From Fallopia convolvulus (Eukaryota; Streptophyta; Magnoliopsida; Caryophyllales; Polygonaceae): DNA of 64,000 nucleotides. A program made the position numbers and the translations under genes. The stretch lies in assembly GCA_964016875.1 (NCBI GenBank), contig OZ024721.1:1927001-1991000 (forward strand). The letters run 5' to 3'. Under the pieces are notes generated by a model. It was not told the DNA's origin and ran no database searches. It saw only the letters and a program-made list of their open reading frames with translations. Positions 22,243 to 33,830 of this stretch are shown here, in pieces (within the stretch, counting starts at the first letter, position 1; each line of letters opens with the position of its first letter).

Positions 22243-23698
22243 TTATCGGAGAGAGATCATACCTAATTCCATGCGGAGTTGTTCAAAGGGTTCACGATTC
22301 AAGGCTTTTGTGAAGATGTCTGCTCTTTGATCACTTGTTCTACAGAATTCCATAGTGACCATGCCTTTTTCAACACAATCTCGAAGAAAGTGGTGCCTTA
22401 TCTCTATGTGTTTTGTCTTTGAATTTTGCACCGGATTCTTTGAGATGTTGATTGCACTTATGTTATCACAAAGTATATGCACTGACCCACACTTTACACC
22501 ATAGTCACTGACTTGTTGCTTTATCCATAAGAGTTGTGAAAAACACGCTGTGACTGCAATGTACTCTGCTTCTGCCGTTGATAGAGCCACAAAATTTTGC
22601 TTTCTAGATCCCCCAAGAGACAAGACAAGGCCCAAGAAATTGAGCCATCCTTGAAGTGCTTTTTCTATCAACCCGGTTCCCTGCAAAATCAGCATCTGTG
22701 TATCCGACAAGCTCAAAATCAAATCCTCTTGAATACCATAAACACATATTGTCAGTCCCCTTAAGATACCGAATAATTCTTTTAACAGCTTTCAAGTGGG
22801 ACTCTCTTGGATCAGACTGAAATCTAGCACAGAGACAAACTCCAAACACAATATCAGGTCTACTTGCTGTGAGATAGAGCATTGATCCAATCATACCTCG
22901 ATACATAGTAGCATTGACCTCAGGATCCTTGTCATCTTTTCCAAGTGAGGTGGTCGGTGACATGGGAGTATCAAAAGGTTTAGCATTCTCGAGACCAAAC
23001 TTCTTAACACATTCTCTAAGATACTTTTGTTGATGAACTCGTGTCCCATCCTCACTTTGAACAACTTGAAATCCTAAAAAGAACTTAAGCTCGCCAACCA
23101 TACTCATTTAAAATTCACTAGACATGAGGTCTGCGAACTTCTTCACTAGCTTATCATCTGTTGAACCAAAGATAATGTCATCGACATAGACTTGAACAAC
23201 TAGTGTATGACTTCCTTCTTTCAACAAGAACAGAGTCTTATCAACTTCTCCTCAAACATAGCCATGTTGAATCAAGAACTGAGACAAACGATCATACCAA
23301 GCACGCGGGGCTTGCTTCAATCCATAGAGTGCTTTGTCCAGTTTGTAGACATGATCCGGGTGGGCGACATCTTCAAAACCCGGAGTCTGTTTAACATACA
23401 CTTCCTCCTTTAGATAACCATTCAAAAAGGCAGTCTTGACATCCATTTGCTGTAGTTTAAATCCATGATGAGCAGATTAGGCGATGAGCAATCTAATAGC
23501 CTCAAGACGAGCCACAAAAGCAAACGTTTCATCATAGTCAATGCCCTCTTGCTGATTGTATCCCTTAACTACCAGCCTTGCTTTATTTCTGATCACATTT
23601 CCTTCATCATCCAGCTTATTTCTGAACACCCATCGTGTTCCAATCACAAATATTCCTTTTGGCCTTGGGACCAAATGTCAAACCTTATTTCTTTCAAA
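22243..23698 (-). pseudogene. Copia reverse transcriptase and RNase H, broken
   Basis: Fragments in order are ARLVVKGYNQQEGIDYDETF (23674-23477), MDVKTAFLNGYLKEEVYVKQ (23446-23252), the catalytic YVDD within VQVYVDDIIFG (about 23170-23200), the LTASRPDIVFGV/ADFAG segment (23107-22604) and RNase H with ALSTAEAEYIAV and KTKHIEIRHHFLRD (22722-22243). Breaks seen: TAG and TGA upstream of WVFRNKL, a frameshift near 23460, CGA-to-TGA near 23250, a TAA near 23108 and a frameshift near 22620. The intact enzyme would copy the element RNA into cDNA. Confidence 0.92.
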
Positions 23699-25276
23699 CT
23701 AATGAAGCTCTTCTTGCATGGCATTGACCCAATCCGAATCTTTCAACGCTTGTTCTACATTTTTAGGCTCCAACATTGAGATGAAAGCATTGAAAGCAAA
23801 TAAGTTGTTCAGAGAAGATCTGGTTTGCACACCCTTTGAGAAATCGGTGAGGATGTTAGTGACAGGATGAGCATTTTTCTGTTGATAATTCCTGACCTGT
23901 ATATCTGTCAAGTCGCCAACTTGAGTCTGAGGCGTTCTCTCTGAAACTTCTTCTGAGTTCTCTGAACTTTTGCTCCTTTCAGGTGTTTTCTCATCATCGG
24001 ACTCACTTTCACTTGAACTTTGATTTTGACTCCATCCCCTTGTTCTGTCTGAGTCGGTGACACTAGCGTTGTCACTGACTGTTGATTCTTTCAGGGTTGT
24101 AGAGACTGGAAGTGAGTCATCTTGAACCAGATTGTATCCTTGATCACCATCATCAAGATCTTCAATCTTCAAGCCTCCCATAGTGTTCTCATCAAACACC
24201 ACATGAACACTTTCTTCAATCCTCCTTGTCCTTTTATTGAACACTTTGTAGGCTTTGCTCTGAGGGGAATAGCCTACAAAAGTCCCAACATCACTCCTTG
24301 GATCGAATTTTCCCAGACTATCCTTGTCGTTGTTGTGAACATAGCATTTGCATCCAAAGGTACGCAAGTGGGAAACACTAGGCTTAATTCCTCTAAGCAG
24401 TTCATACGGAGTTTTTCCAAGAAGTGGACGAAGCATGGCTCGATTCATCACATAGCAAGATGCATTAATGGCTTCACCCCAGAAATTCCTTGGAAGACCA
24501 CTTAAGATAAGCATGGTCCGTGACATGTTCTCTAAGGCACGATTTTTCCTCTCGACTACGCCATTCTGTTGAGGAGTTCTTGGCGCTGAGAAGTTGTGAC
24601 TTATGCCATTTTTCTTGCAAAAAGAAAGAAACTCAGAGTTGTCGAATTCTGTTCCATGATCTGATCTGACTGATACAAGAGCAACTCCAAGCTTTTTCTC
24701 CACAACCTTCACCCATGCTTCAAATTTTTCAAAGACCTGTTCTTTAGAAGACAGAAAAATTGTCCAAGTATACCGTGAAAAATCATCAACAATGACAAAA
24801 ATGTAGCTATTTCCTCCACGACTTTGGATTCGCATGGGACCACATAAATCAATATGAATAAGCTCTAAGGGTCTAGTGGTACTTACCTCCTTCTTAGATT
24901 TGAAGGAAGACTTCACTTGCTTACCTCTCACACAAGTTTCACAAACTTCATGCTTGTTTGAATCAATCTTGGGCAATCCTCTAACCAATTCTTGCCTGTG
25001 AAGTTTGTCTAGCAGTTGAAAGCTTGCATTACCAAATCTCTTGTGCCAGAGGTCGGCGACATCTGTAATTGTTCTAAGACACAGTTTTTCTTCAGGCTCA
25101 AAATACGGGTCCACTTTATACAGATTGTTTTCACATACCCCTTTCAGAAGAATTTTGCCTGAACTAATCTCTTGTACCTGACAGCCATTCTTATAAAAAA
25201 CAACTTGATATTTTCCATTAGCACAAATTTGGGAAACACTTAGAAGCTTGAAACTGAGATTATCAACAAGATTCAC
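23699..25276 (-). pseudogene. Copia integrase region of Pol (open for 525 codons)
   Basis: The zinc-binding N-terminal domain reads LWHKRFGNASFQLLDKL ... CETCVRGKQ, where the usual second histidine (GH) is Asn. The catalytic core retains the D,D,E residues (HIDLCGPM, VRSDHGTEF, QQNGVVERKNR). After the core come GCKCYVHNNDKD and a serine-rich linker leading to RT. The frame is closed by a TAG at the QFERNKV junction and is separated from protease by the solo LTR. Integrase would insert the cDNA into chromosomal DNA. Confidence 0.92.
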
Positions 25277-27125
25277 ATTGTTTATAGTTAGCTTATTCGA
25301 AAAACTTACCGTACCTATACCAGAAATGTGACACCCTTATACCCTATGACGTATGCTTAGTAAAACTTATCTCGTATATAAAAAGATAGTTCACATATAG
25401 CAACTATCCACATAAGCACAAAGCAGAAAGTAACAACCATAAAAGGTTGCACACACATCTATGCAAACTCTTCTTATACTAATACATCTGTCATTCTAAC
25501 TTATATTACAACTCATATGTCTAAGATGCAAAATGAGGAAGATAAGGTTGCATTGAGCTTCAGCCGGCCGACCTGTATGAATGTGTCCTCTAAACGGACA
25601 CACATCAGTAAGAACTAGCTGAACCTGAAAAATTGTTTTGCGATTTGCGTGAGTCGCATACTCAGTGAATATAAACCATCATCAATTATTTCACACAGAG
25701 TCAAACATTTAGTCCTTGTACATATACATACATATTATATATATGCCATATATATGAATTTACTATGCATATGCAAATGCTGATGGATCCGATTCATTAT
25801 TCTGTGAACTGTTCAAGCCTGAATCTGCCCCAGGTTTACTATATATGGACTCTTATGGTCCCTTTAGCAAAGAAATCCGAAGATTTCCTGAATATTGACT
25901 CTTATGGTCCTGTATGATCCGTAGATCCTGTATGACCCGTAGGTCGCTTTAACAAAGAAATCCGTAGATTTCCTGAATTACAGAGCTATCACATCTATCC
26001 ATATAACTCATATAGCACATATATTCATATAGCTCATATAGCACATATATCACATATATCCATATACCAAATATAGAGCATATATTCATATATTCATATT
26101 TCACATATAGCACATAGGGTTGAATCTCCGGTCTATACTCACTTGTTTAGGATAGATACTATATTTCTTCCCTTTCTCTTTGACCACGATCTATGACTTG
26201 TACTCCTATATATAACCCAACGCAAATTAGGCTATTTACTCTTATAAACTCTAACCCTAAATGCAATGAAATACCAGAATACATTATAACTTCTTGGGCA
26301 TCTTTCCAAATCCTTTAAAACTTAATAACAATAAACTATATATATAGAAGAACATTTTTCTAGTTCAAACCTTTGTGAAAAATTGGATCAAAGGGCTCCC
26401 TAATATCCTTACAAAACGAAACCCTAAAATTACTCTGAAATCTTTTTCCGAATATAAATCTAATATCGAAAACACCCTTTGAAAACTATAAATCAACTGA
26501 TTTCTCAATAAAACCCACTGTAGATCTAGATCTAGAAAAATTAGGAAAATCCAGATAAACCATTAACTAATTAAAAACTTACCAAATCAAGCTTGTACTT
26601 CGAGATTAAAACCCGATAGAAGAGATCTCGTACCAGATCCAACAAATAAACTCAAAACCAAAAAAATCAAGAATTTTCATCTCTCGTCTTTTTTTTCGTT
26701 TATGTAGATTCTCCATGGAAGAAGAACACATATCTCACAATTTATATAACTTTGTTCAAAGTCGGCTAAATTATATAAAAATCACAATTTCTACCCTCAA
26801 ATCTTCTTTACTATAAACTTTACCCTAAAATAATTATTAATTAACTTTTAGTTAAATTTTTTTTTAAATATAATAAACTTAATTCGAAAATAAATATTAC
26901 TTTTGAAAACTCACTATATATCATTCCACTATGCTATGCATATGCTATTAATGCAAAATGATATATGCTTTGGTCGGGGATGTTACAAGAAATACCACCT
27001 TTACTATTGTTGCCGAAGGTAATCTTACCTCCCTTGTATTCTTGAAGTGAGACAAAATCCCTGGGGTTTCCCGACATATGAGTTGAACACGCACTATCAA
27101 TGAACCAGGGCTCTTGGTCACCCAC
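25277..27125 (-). pseudogene. Copia aspartic protease, interrupted by a solo LTR
   Basis: The 27125-26993 segment has WFIDSACSTHMSG, the copia protease active-site motif, followed by FGNNSKGGIS. Reading resumes at 25321 with GIGTVSFSNKLTINNVNL, which joins the integrase frame. The 1661-bp solo LTR between them destroys the polyprotein. Removing it with one TSD copy restores the expected sequence across the junction. Confidence 0.9.
25327..26987 (-). mobile_element. Solo LTR, Ty3/gypsy chromovirus-like, nested in the copia protease
   Basis: The 1661-bp insertion has ends TGTGACACCC and GGGATGTTACA (TG...CA with inverted similarity) and a perfect 5-bp duplication AGAAA (25322-25326 and 26988-26992). 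In minus orientation it starts TGTAACATCCCCGACC, a common gypsy LTR start. It contains a CACTGAGTATGCGACTCAC phrase near 25650, which favours minus orientation. No internal region or PBS is present. ATATATTCATATAGC-type repeats lie at 25990-26110. Confidence 0.88.
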
Positions 27126-27149
27126 TTCAAGCTGTATTGGAAGAATTAG

Positions 27150-29165
27150 TTCTTACGAACCCAGAGTTGTTTAACTCCTCTGGGTTTGGCAACATAGTAA
27201 CTTCTAAAATAACTATTGTCACAATTACCATACACAGATCTTGGATGACAGTCAGTGACATTGGTTTTGCCATAACTGCCATTCAGAGTCTGTAACCTTG
27301 CATGTTCATCATCTCTTGATTTTTGTGACAACCATGTTGGTAGTGACCAGGATTGCCATAATACCAACATGTCCTATGAGATTTTAGGGCCACATATTTG
27401 CTATAACCTGGATAGATGGGTTTGTTGTTGACGCGAGATTGAAAATTAATTTGTGACGGAGCCTAGTTCTGGAGTTGTTTTTGCCATATGTTGTACACCT
27501 TTTGATCAGGATACCATTGTTGCTTCCCTTTGTCAAGCTTAGCCACCACATGTGTAGAACAACTTTCATTGTCACTACACATAGGGGTTTTACCTTTGGA
27601 CACAAGGAGAGCAGCCTTGGTACCCTGAGTATTGGGTGCACCAACAAAGCCAACTCCAGATCTCTCTACCTCCTTCACAAATTTCTTTTTATAGTCATTT
27701 CTGACCTCTTGAGTTTTTTCAGCAACAAACTCATCTAGCCATTTTTTCTTTTGAGTTTCGTTATCAATTTTTAAGTCCTCTAGATCTTTAGACAACTTAG
27801 CATTACCCAGTCTAAGCATGAGTCTTTCACCTTCTAGGTCAGTGACTTGTTTTTCCAAGTTATTGACTCGCTTTTGCAAATCAATGACTTGGATCTTTGA
27901 ATCTGAGCATGACTCACAGGTTACTGACATAGAAGATGAAATCTTTTCAAGCTCAATTGCCTTAGAGGACCAGTGTTTGTTATCATCGAAGAGATTGGAG
28001 ATTGTTTCTTCATTATCTTCCAACTTTTCTCTTAACTCAGTGACTTGAGTTCCAAGCTTTTCAATGATAGCAACCAGCTGTTCTCTAGACTTTTTGGCTA
28101 AGAGAGAAGAAAGTTCAAAGACGTTTACCTCTTGGGATGATTTATCTTCAATGGCCATGCAACATTTTCCTCTTACCGGTGCCACCTCATCATCATCATT
28201 AGACATGTCCCAAGTTGCCATCATGCCTTTACCAGCTTCTCCACTTTTTCTTTTTGGACAATGCTTGCCAAAGTGTCCCTTAGCCTAACATTGATAGCAA
28301 ATGACATCCTTCATATCCTTCCCTTCTTTGGTTGATTCTGGAGCCTTTATGGGAGCTTTGTTGCGACTCCACAGTCTCTTCATAGCTTTAGAGATGAGAG
28401 CAACGTCCTCATCTACTCCTTCGGTGTCATCGTCTCCCTGAGCCAAGTCAAAGGCTTTTTCAACCTTGAGAACAATGTTCTTTACTTTTTCTGAGTCGAG
28501 TCTTTCAACCCTTCTTTGCTAAATGCCTCCATACATAGTGTGTTGTCCAACAAGGTCTTCCAAGGTCAGCGACTTGGTTTCCTTTTGAGTGAGAAGAGAC
28601 GAAGCAATGCTGTCCCAATTCTTGTTCAATCCCTGGATTAACTTGTTGGTGAGTTTTCATTGAGGGATTTCTTCACTAAGAAACTCTAGTTGATTCACAA
28701 TCGTTTGAAATCTGGAATGATAATCACGAATAGATTCTCCTTTTCCTTGAAAGATGTTGTCATACTCTGCTTCGAGACTAATGATCCTGTCCTTCTTTAC
28801 GTCATCATTTCCTTGATGAATTCTTTTAAGAGCGTCCCAGATTTCTTTAGCCGTTTTGTAACCTATCATCTTCTTGAGGTCTCCTTCAGTGAGAGCATGA
28901 TGTAAGACCTTCTTTGCTCTAGCATTCTTTTCTAGTTTTTTGAAGTCAACATCATCGTACTCAGCTGTGGTCTTTTCAGTTTTTCCATCTTTTCCAAGAG
29001 CAAAAGTTTCTGGACCAACTTCTATCACCTTCCAAGAGCAAAAGTTTCTGGATCAAGAGAACAGATATGAGTTTTCATCTGTTCAACCCACCAGTTGTAC
29101 TCTCCTACCCTGAGAATTGGAGGCTTCCAGAAAGAGTCATTCACGGAAGTGTTGGTGGACGTCAT
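27150..29165 (-). pseudogene. Copia Gag (UBN2-type with two zinc knuckles), broken
   Basis: The start at 29165 reads MTSTNTSVNDSFWKPPILRV. It is followed by a UBN2-type capsid segment (MIGYKTAKEIWDALKRIHQG, 29028-28657) and a long coiled coil (28224-27463). A tandem 38-bp duplication at 28993-29066 shifts the frame. The first CCHC knuckle reads CYQC-stop-AKGHFGKHC (about 28260-28300), with TAG in the third loop. The second (about 27325-27370) reads CWYYGNPGHYQHGC, with Tyr replacing the second Cys. Both RNA-binding knuckles are therefore damaged. Gag would form the virus-like particle in the cytoplasm. Confidence 0.88.
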
Positions 29166-29206
29166 TTTCCTGCAGTAAAAGTAATAAAACACAATCTAGA
29201 GCCTTA

Positions 29207-29218
29207 GCTCTGATACCA
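29207..29218 (-). promoter_or_regulatory. Primer-binding site of the copia element
   Basis: TGGTATCAGAGC on the minus strand, two bases inside the 5' LTR, is complementary to the 3' end of plant initiator Met tRNA. Confidence 0.9.
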
Positions 29219-29220
29219 AT

Positions 29221-30017
29221 TGTAGGATCGTTAGTACTAGGACGAGTCGGCGACTCCTACGAAGTCGTCGACTTTGAGTAATAAAGCAGCGGAATAAATA
29301 GATAGTAAAATAAACGTTACCAACAGTCAATGGCAAGCGATATATAGTGGAAACTCTTCGTAAACCAACTAGTTTACTCAGAGAAAAACCACTCCCTTCC
29401 AAGTTTATCACTTGGTTGGATTTTAAGAGTCTTTGGACTCGCTCTATTGATTTCTTAAGTGATTACAAAGTTCTCCCGTGTACAAGAATGAATCCCACAC
29501 CCTTGAACCACGCTCTACCTTTGCACTCACACTCTCAATCTCACGCTATGCCTAGATCTCTTAACTCACCACTTGTACGAATCCTACGCACAAGTATACT
29601 CTTTCTTTCTTACACACGATATGAAAATTACGCTCATTGGTATTACCAATTAGCCTAAACACTAGAGTATTTAAACTAATGTAAGCTCATGCATATTATT
29701 TTTCATTCGATTAGGAAAATAATATACACTCAATCTTTTACAAATCTTTCCAAATATATAAATGTAATCACACTAAAATATTCTAGGAGAAACAAATTAT
29801 CTTTATCTTGATTTTAGCACTCTTTTGATGATCTTCTCCTAAAATAGAACAACGCAATTGTCTTCAATTAAACGCACATGATCTGTGCGTTCCTTCCGTA
29901 AATAAATCGCTTCGCCAGCTGGTCATGTCAGTGACTTTGCCAAGTCATCGACTCAACTTACAAACTCAGAGTCACTGATTTTGGAACCATCAAAACTCAA
30001 ACTTCCATCTTCTAACA
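29221..30017 (-). repeat. 5' LTR of the copia element
   Basis: The 797-bp repeat is paired with 16993-17796 and has the same TG...CA ends. TTTAAATAC on the minus strand is a TATA-like candidate for the element promoter. It adjoins the AAAAC target duplication at 30018-30022. Confidence 0.95.
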
Positions 30018-30022
30018 AAAAC

Positions 30023-32432
30023 AACTCTAAGAATGTATTTGAATAGGAAGTGTAATTCTTCTTTTGTTTTAAGATGTGATATTAGAAACAAATCAAATTT
30101 ATATCACTAAAAAGTCTCTAGTTTTGCTCCTCTAGTAATATTCACACATAAACAAGACAATCCTCAAGACCACAATATAATTGCAGAAGCTTTTGATGTT
30201 TGCTTGGACTAATCTTAATTCTTATTCGACCGAAATAATTATCGTCATTGGAATTGGAGCAATGGCAATACCTTGGTCAATTAAAAACTTTTACGGCCAA
30301 GTGCTTTTATTGGCATTTGATGAAGACAAAAGTTTTTATGTAATATCCATAAAACTCTTTATCAAATTATTTGTTGATAAAATCTTAAGTCTCGGCCCAC
30401 AAATCTATACATATTTGTTTATTATTTAGGCAAAATTGCTTAAAATAGCCTAACTTTTTAATGTTGTTGCGGTGATTAATCTAACGTTTCAGAATTGCAC
30501 TTAAAACCCTAACCTTTTTAAATGATTGCGGATTTTAGTCTCGTCCTTCCATATGGCAAAGGACTTAAAAAAATTGATGACATGACATGTAATCTAATCC
30601 TAGGGTGATGCTGACTAGAATAGAAGTGAGATAGAAAATATGAGAGTCATTAGTGGAAGTGGAGAGCAGAATTTGTGAAGACAAAGCTCAATCGACAACA
30701 ATAGAAGTGAGATAGAAAATAGCGTTATCGTGTACATGATGATGAGCCATTGTAATTTTGGCGGAGAATCGTCAGTGGAAGTGGTTGGTTTTTGAAATAC
30801 ATTCTTACCTTAGACATTATATTTTTTAACATAAAGTTAATAAAATTAAGGGAAATTCCGCGTGGTGACCACTAGGTTTCGCAAATTCCGCGCGGTACAC
30901 AACATTTTCTTAAATTCCGTGTGGTAACCTTGTAGTTTTATATAATGTAAAAAGTAATTGAAAATTAGCCCAAAATTTTACTTAATTACATAACATCCTC
31001 ATATATTTAGGTATTCATAAAAAATTAGCTAATCTATCTTTTTAAAAAATCACTTAATTTTATTACTTTTAGAAAATTTAAAAAATATGTCAAATTTACA
31101 AAAATATGGATGAATTAGGGATGGTTTTATGATTTTTTTCCTTAAACTTATGTTTTTAGAAAATATCTTTTTAGAAAAAGTTTGTTTTTGGAAAATCATT
31201 ACAAAATTAGGGATGGTTTTATGATTTTTTTTTTCCTTAAAACTAAATATATATGGATGAATGACGTATTAGTCACTAAAATATAAAAAATTTACTAAAA
31301 TAGTAATATATGGTTGAATTGAACAAATTATATTATAAAAGGTGGTTTTACATAAAAAAATATGGAGTATTATAAAGTTTGGTTTGTTAAAAAACACATT
31401 TTTAAAAGGTGGTTTATGAAAAATATGTTTTAAAAGATAAAATTTATTTATAATTTCTTTATACACTTTGGTAAAATTATAAATTAATAAAATTGCCTTA
31501 TAATCAATGAGGTTGATTTATACAGATAGATATGGGCTTATTATGAAAATTAGAAACAAATGAGAATCTTTGGGTTTGAAGAATGGATGACTAAGATTAA
31601 AAGAGATAGGGCCAAAATGGTAACTTTGGCTTTTTCAAAAAAATTAAATAAAATTTAATTTTTTAAAATTATTTTATGCATATATTCACACTATTACAAG
31701 GCATGTTCACATATTATCTTCTTAACAATTCAGAGATTTTATGATACGTTCACATATATTATGAGTGCGTTCACATATTAGAACTGCGTGTTAATGTTTT
31801 ATGGTCATATGTTAATGTTCGATTATATCATTATAAAAACGTTAAAAGGCTTAAAAAATCTCCAAAAATACTAATTTTTTCCACTTTTTTTTTTCCAAAA
31901 ACATGACAATTGACATTTTACATTATGTTTAAATATTTTATGCATATGTTCACATTATTACAAAGCGTGTTCACATATAATCACCTTAAAAATTCATAGA
32001 TTTATAATACAATTTCGTTCACATATTAGTGTTGTATGTTCATGTTTTATTATTACACGTTCATACTCGATTTATATAATTCTACATATGTTAAAAGGCT
32101 TAAAAAAGTTCAAAAACGTAAAAAAATTAAATAAATAATAAATATTTTTTTTAATCGAACTACCGATCATTTCTAGTTTTTATGATAAGGGTTGTTTTCA
32201 TTTGAACGAAACTCCATAATCAATTATAAATATTTCAGAATATAATTTTTTCTCCAATATTATATAAGATCAAATTATGAATAACACACCTATTAAAGCC
32301 ATTTTGATAAGTTCTAAACACATTAGGTATGATTTTTGTGGATATATACAATCATAAATCATAATAAACAAGTATAGGGAGAGATATCTCCTTGATGGAG
32401 GTAACAAAATGGAATTAAGTTATCGTGAACAC
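30023..32432. other. Intergenic AT-rich DNA without a gene
   Basis: No coding region was recognised. GGGAAATTCCGCGTGGTGACC at about 30850 resembles one end of the fold-back family at 6952, but no inverted partner was found. ORFs at 30181-30429 and 31269-31466 are AT-biased and match nothing I recognise. Confidence 0.5.
31672..32115 (+). repeat. Diverged direct duplication, period ~264 bp
   Basis: TTTTATGCATATATTCACA... (31672-31870) and TTTTATGCATATGTTCACA... (31936-32115) share CACATATTA, TTACAA, GTTCATGTTTTAT-like blocks and end in GTTAAAAGGCTTAAAAAA. The unit contains several TTCACATAT words. Confidence 0.65.
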
Positions 32433-32898
32433 TGATAAACTCCGGTGAGCCGATAAATCTGGGATTCGTGTGAGTAACGAGCCTAGCATATAAGTTTAAT
32501 AAGGTTTCAACTTAAAACCATATGGCAATGGATGGAGTAAGTCATGGGCTTATATAGTAGATAATTTATCTATCAAATTTTCCATGCGGATAACTCTCAA
32601 CACGTCCCCTCAAGTTGCCTAGGCTAGATGACACTTGAACACAAATCTCTCAAGTCTTGCGAACCGTCACATTTGAATCGGTCGCTCCTTTATTGAGCGG
32701 ACCCACATCGAAACCTGCTCTGATACCATAATAAAGTCAGGTGGATCGATAAATCTAAGGGTTGTGCAAATAACGAGCTTGACATAAAAGTCTTATAAGA
32801 TTTCAACCCAAAACCATATGACAATGGATAGAGTATCTTATTGACTTATATAGGAGATAATTTTAGTTTCAATTTTTTCTATGTGAAAAATTATCAAC
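32433..32898 (-). mobile_element. TRIM retrotransposon, degenerate
   Basis: Direct repeats at 32433-32602 and 32729-32898 share GATAAATCT and CCATATG-CAATGGAT blocks. In minus orientation the right copy is followed by TGGTATCAGAGCAGGTTTCG (PBS at 32709-32728), and a GAGGGGACG-like purine tract precedes the left copy. The LTRs belong to the same subfamily as the palindromic TRIMs at 36167-37396. No clear TSD. Confidence 0.8.
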
Positions 32899-33822
32899 GT
32901 AGCCATAGACAACATCAAAGACGCAACTTAAGTATGATTTGTTTTAAACAAGGCCATTCTAATCTGCCAAAGGTCTTAATTGTGTCCAATTTGAGAGCCA
33001 TGACATCTCGATCTATTGCCGTGTGTTTTAGACTTCAAATGACGAAATGCTTCAATCACAATAAGGCCTTTGCATTTTAAAAAAAAAAAAGCAAGAAGAA
33101 AAGGTGCACTTATTACCCCCACATAGGTGACCTAGTAGTAAGAGTTATGAGGTATTGGAAGATCTCATCTTCAATCTTCAATCTTTACCTCCGTCCCATC
33201 TCTTACAGTATTAGATCGAACTAGTCGGCGTAAATCAGTTTACATGGTTTGTATATTTTACCGACTAGTTTACAAATTCAGGGTTTAGTATTAAAAATAG
33301 ATCCCTTTTAAAAAAAGGTGCAAAAAATTCATGAGTTTAGTTAAAAAGTTTAATTTACAGTCCTACCATGAAATCACACGCACGATTGCACGAAATGATG
33401 TGGAAAAATAAGTGAAGAATAATCTGGGATAAAGTGCACTAATTATTGATGCTTTTCACTTAACAAGCACCCACTTTCTATAACAATTTTTCTTTTTGAA
33501 ATGGAATGAAGACAATTCATATAAATTTTGAGAAATATTTTGAAGATTCTCCTTATTTGCAGTTTGAGAACGATAGGACTATTTTTTTTTCCTCAAGGAA
33601 ATAATTTTTTTTTTTGGTGGAATTCTTAAGGAAAGAATTTACGTACTAAGCAGGCCAAGTAGAGTGAGAAGTTAAGAAACTTGGTAATGAGACTAACCAT
33701 CATCATAAAAATTGATACAACAAAAATAATTGATCAAAAGAGATAAAAAAATCGACATAAAAAGCTATGAAGACATTTTTTTAGTAGGAAAAACTTAGGA
33801 CGAGAAAATTCAAACTAGAGCA
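32899..33822. other. Intergenic, no gene seen
   Basis: No recognisable protein, RNA gene or bounded repeat was found. Poly-A and poly-T tracts occur at 33079-33090 and 33580-33615. Confidence 0.5.
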
Positions 33823-33830
33823 TCTTTACG

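Larger units (their letters stand above)
16993..30017 (-). mobile_element. SIRE-like Ty1/copia retrotransposon, complete, with two nested solo LTRs
   Basis: The element has LTRs at 16993-17796 and 29221-30017 and a perfect 5-bp target duplication AAAAC (16988-16992 and 30018-30022). In minus orientation it carries a Met-tRNA primer-binding site, gag, protease, integrase, RT, RNase H (copia order) and then a further ORF before the polypurine tract. Two solo LTRs (25327-26987 and 20242-21592) inserted later; subtracting them and their TSD copies gives about 10.0 kb, the size of SIRE/Maximus elements. The large coiled-coil gag and the extra 3' ORF also fit that lineage. All reading frames are broken, so it is non-autonomous now. 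Confidence 0.95.

Noticed and set aside
26934..27130. Independent small protein with an aspartic protease motif
   Set aside because: It is the N-terminal half of the copia protease cut by a solo LTR; its tail residues come from the LTR.
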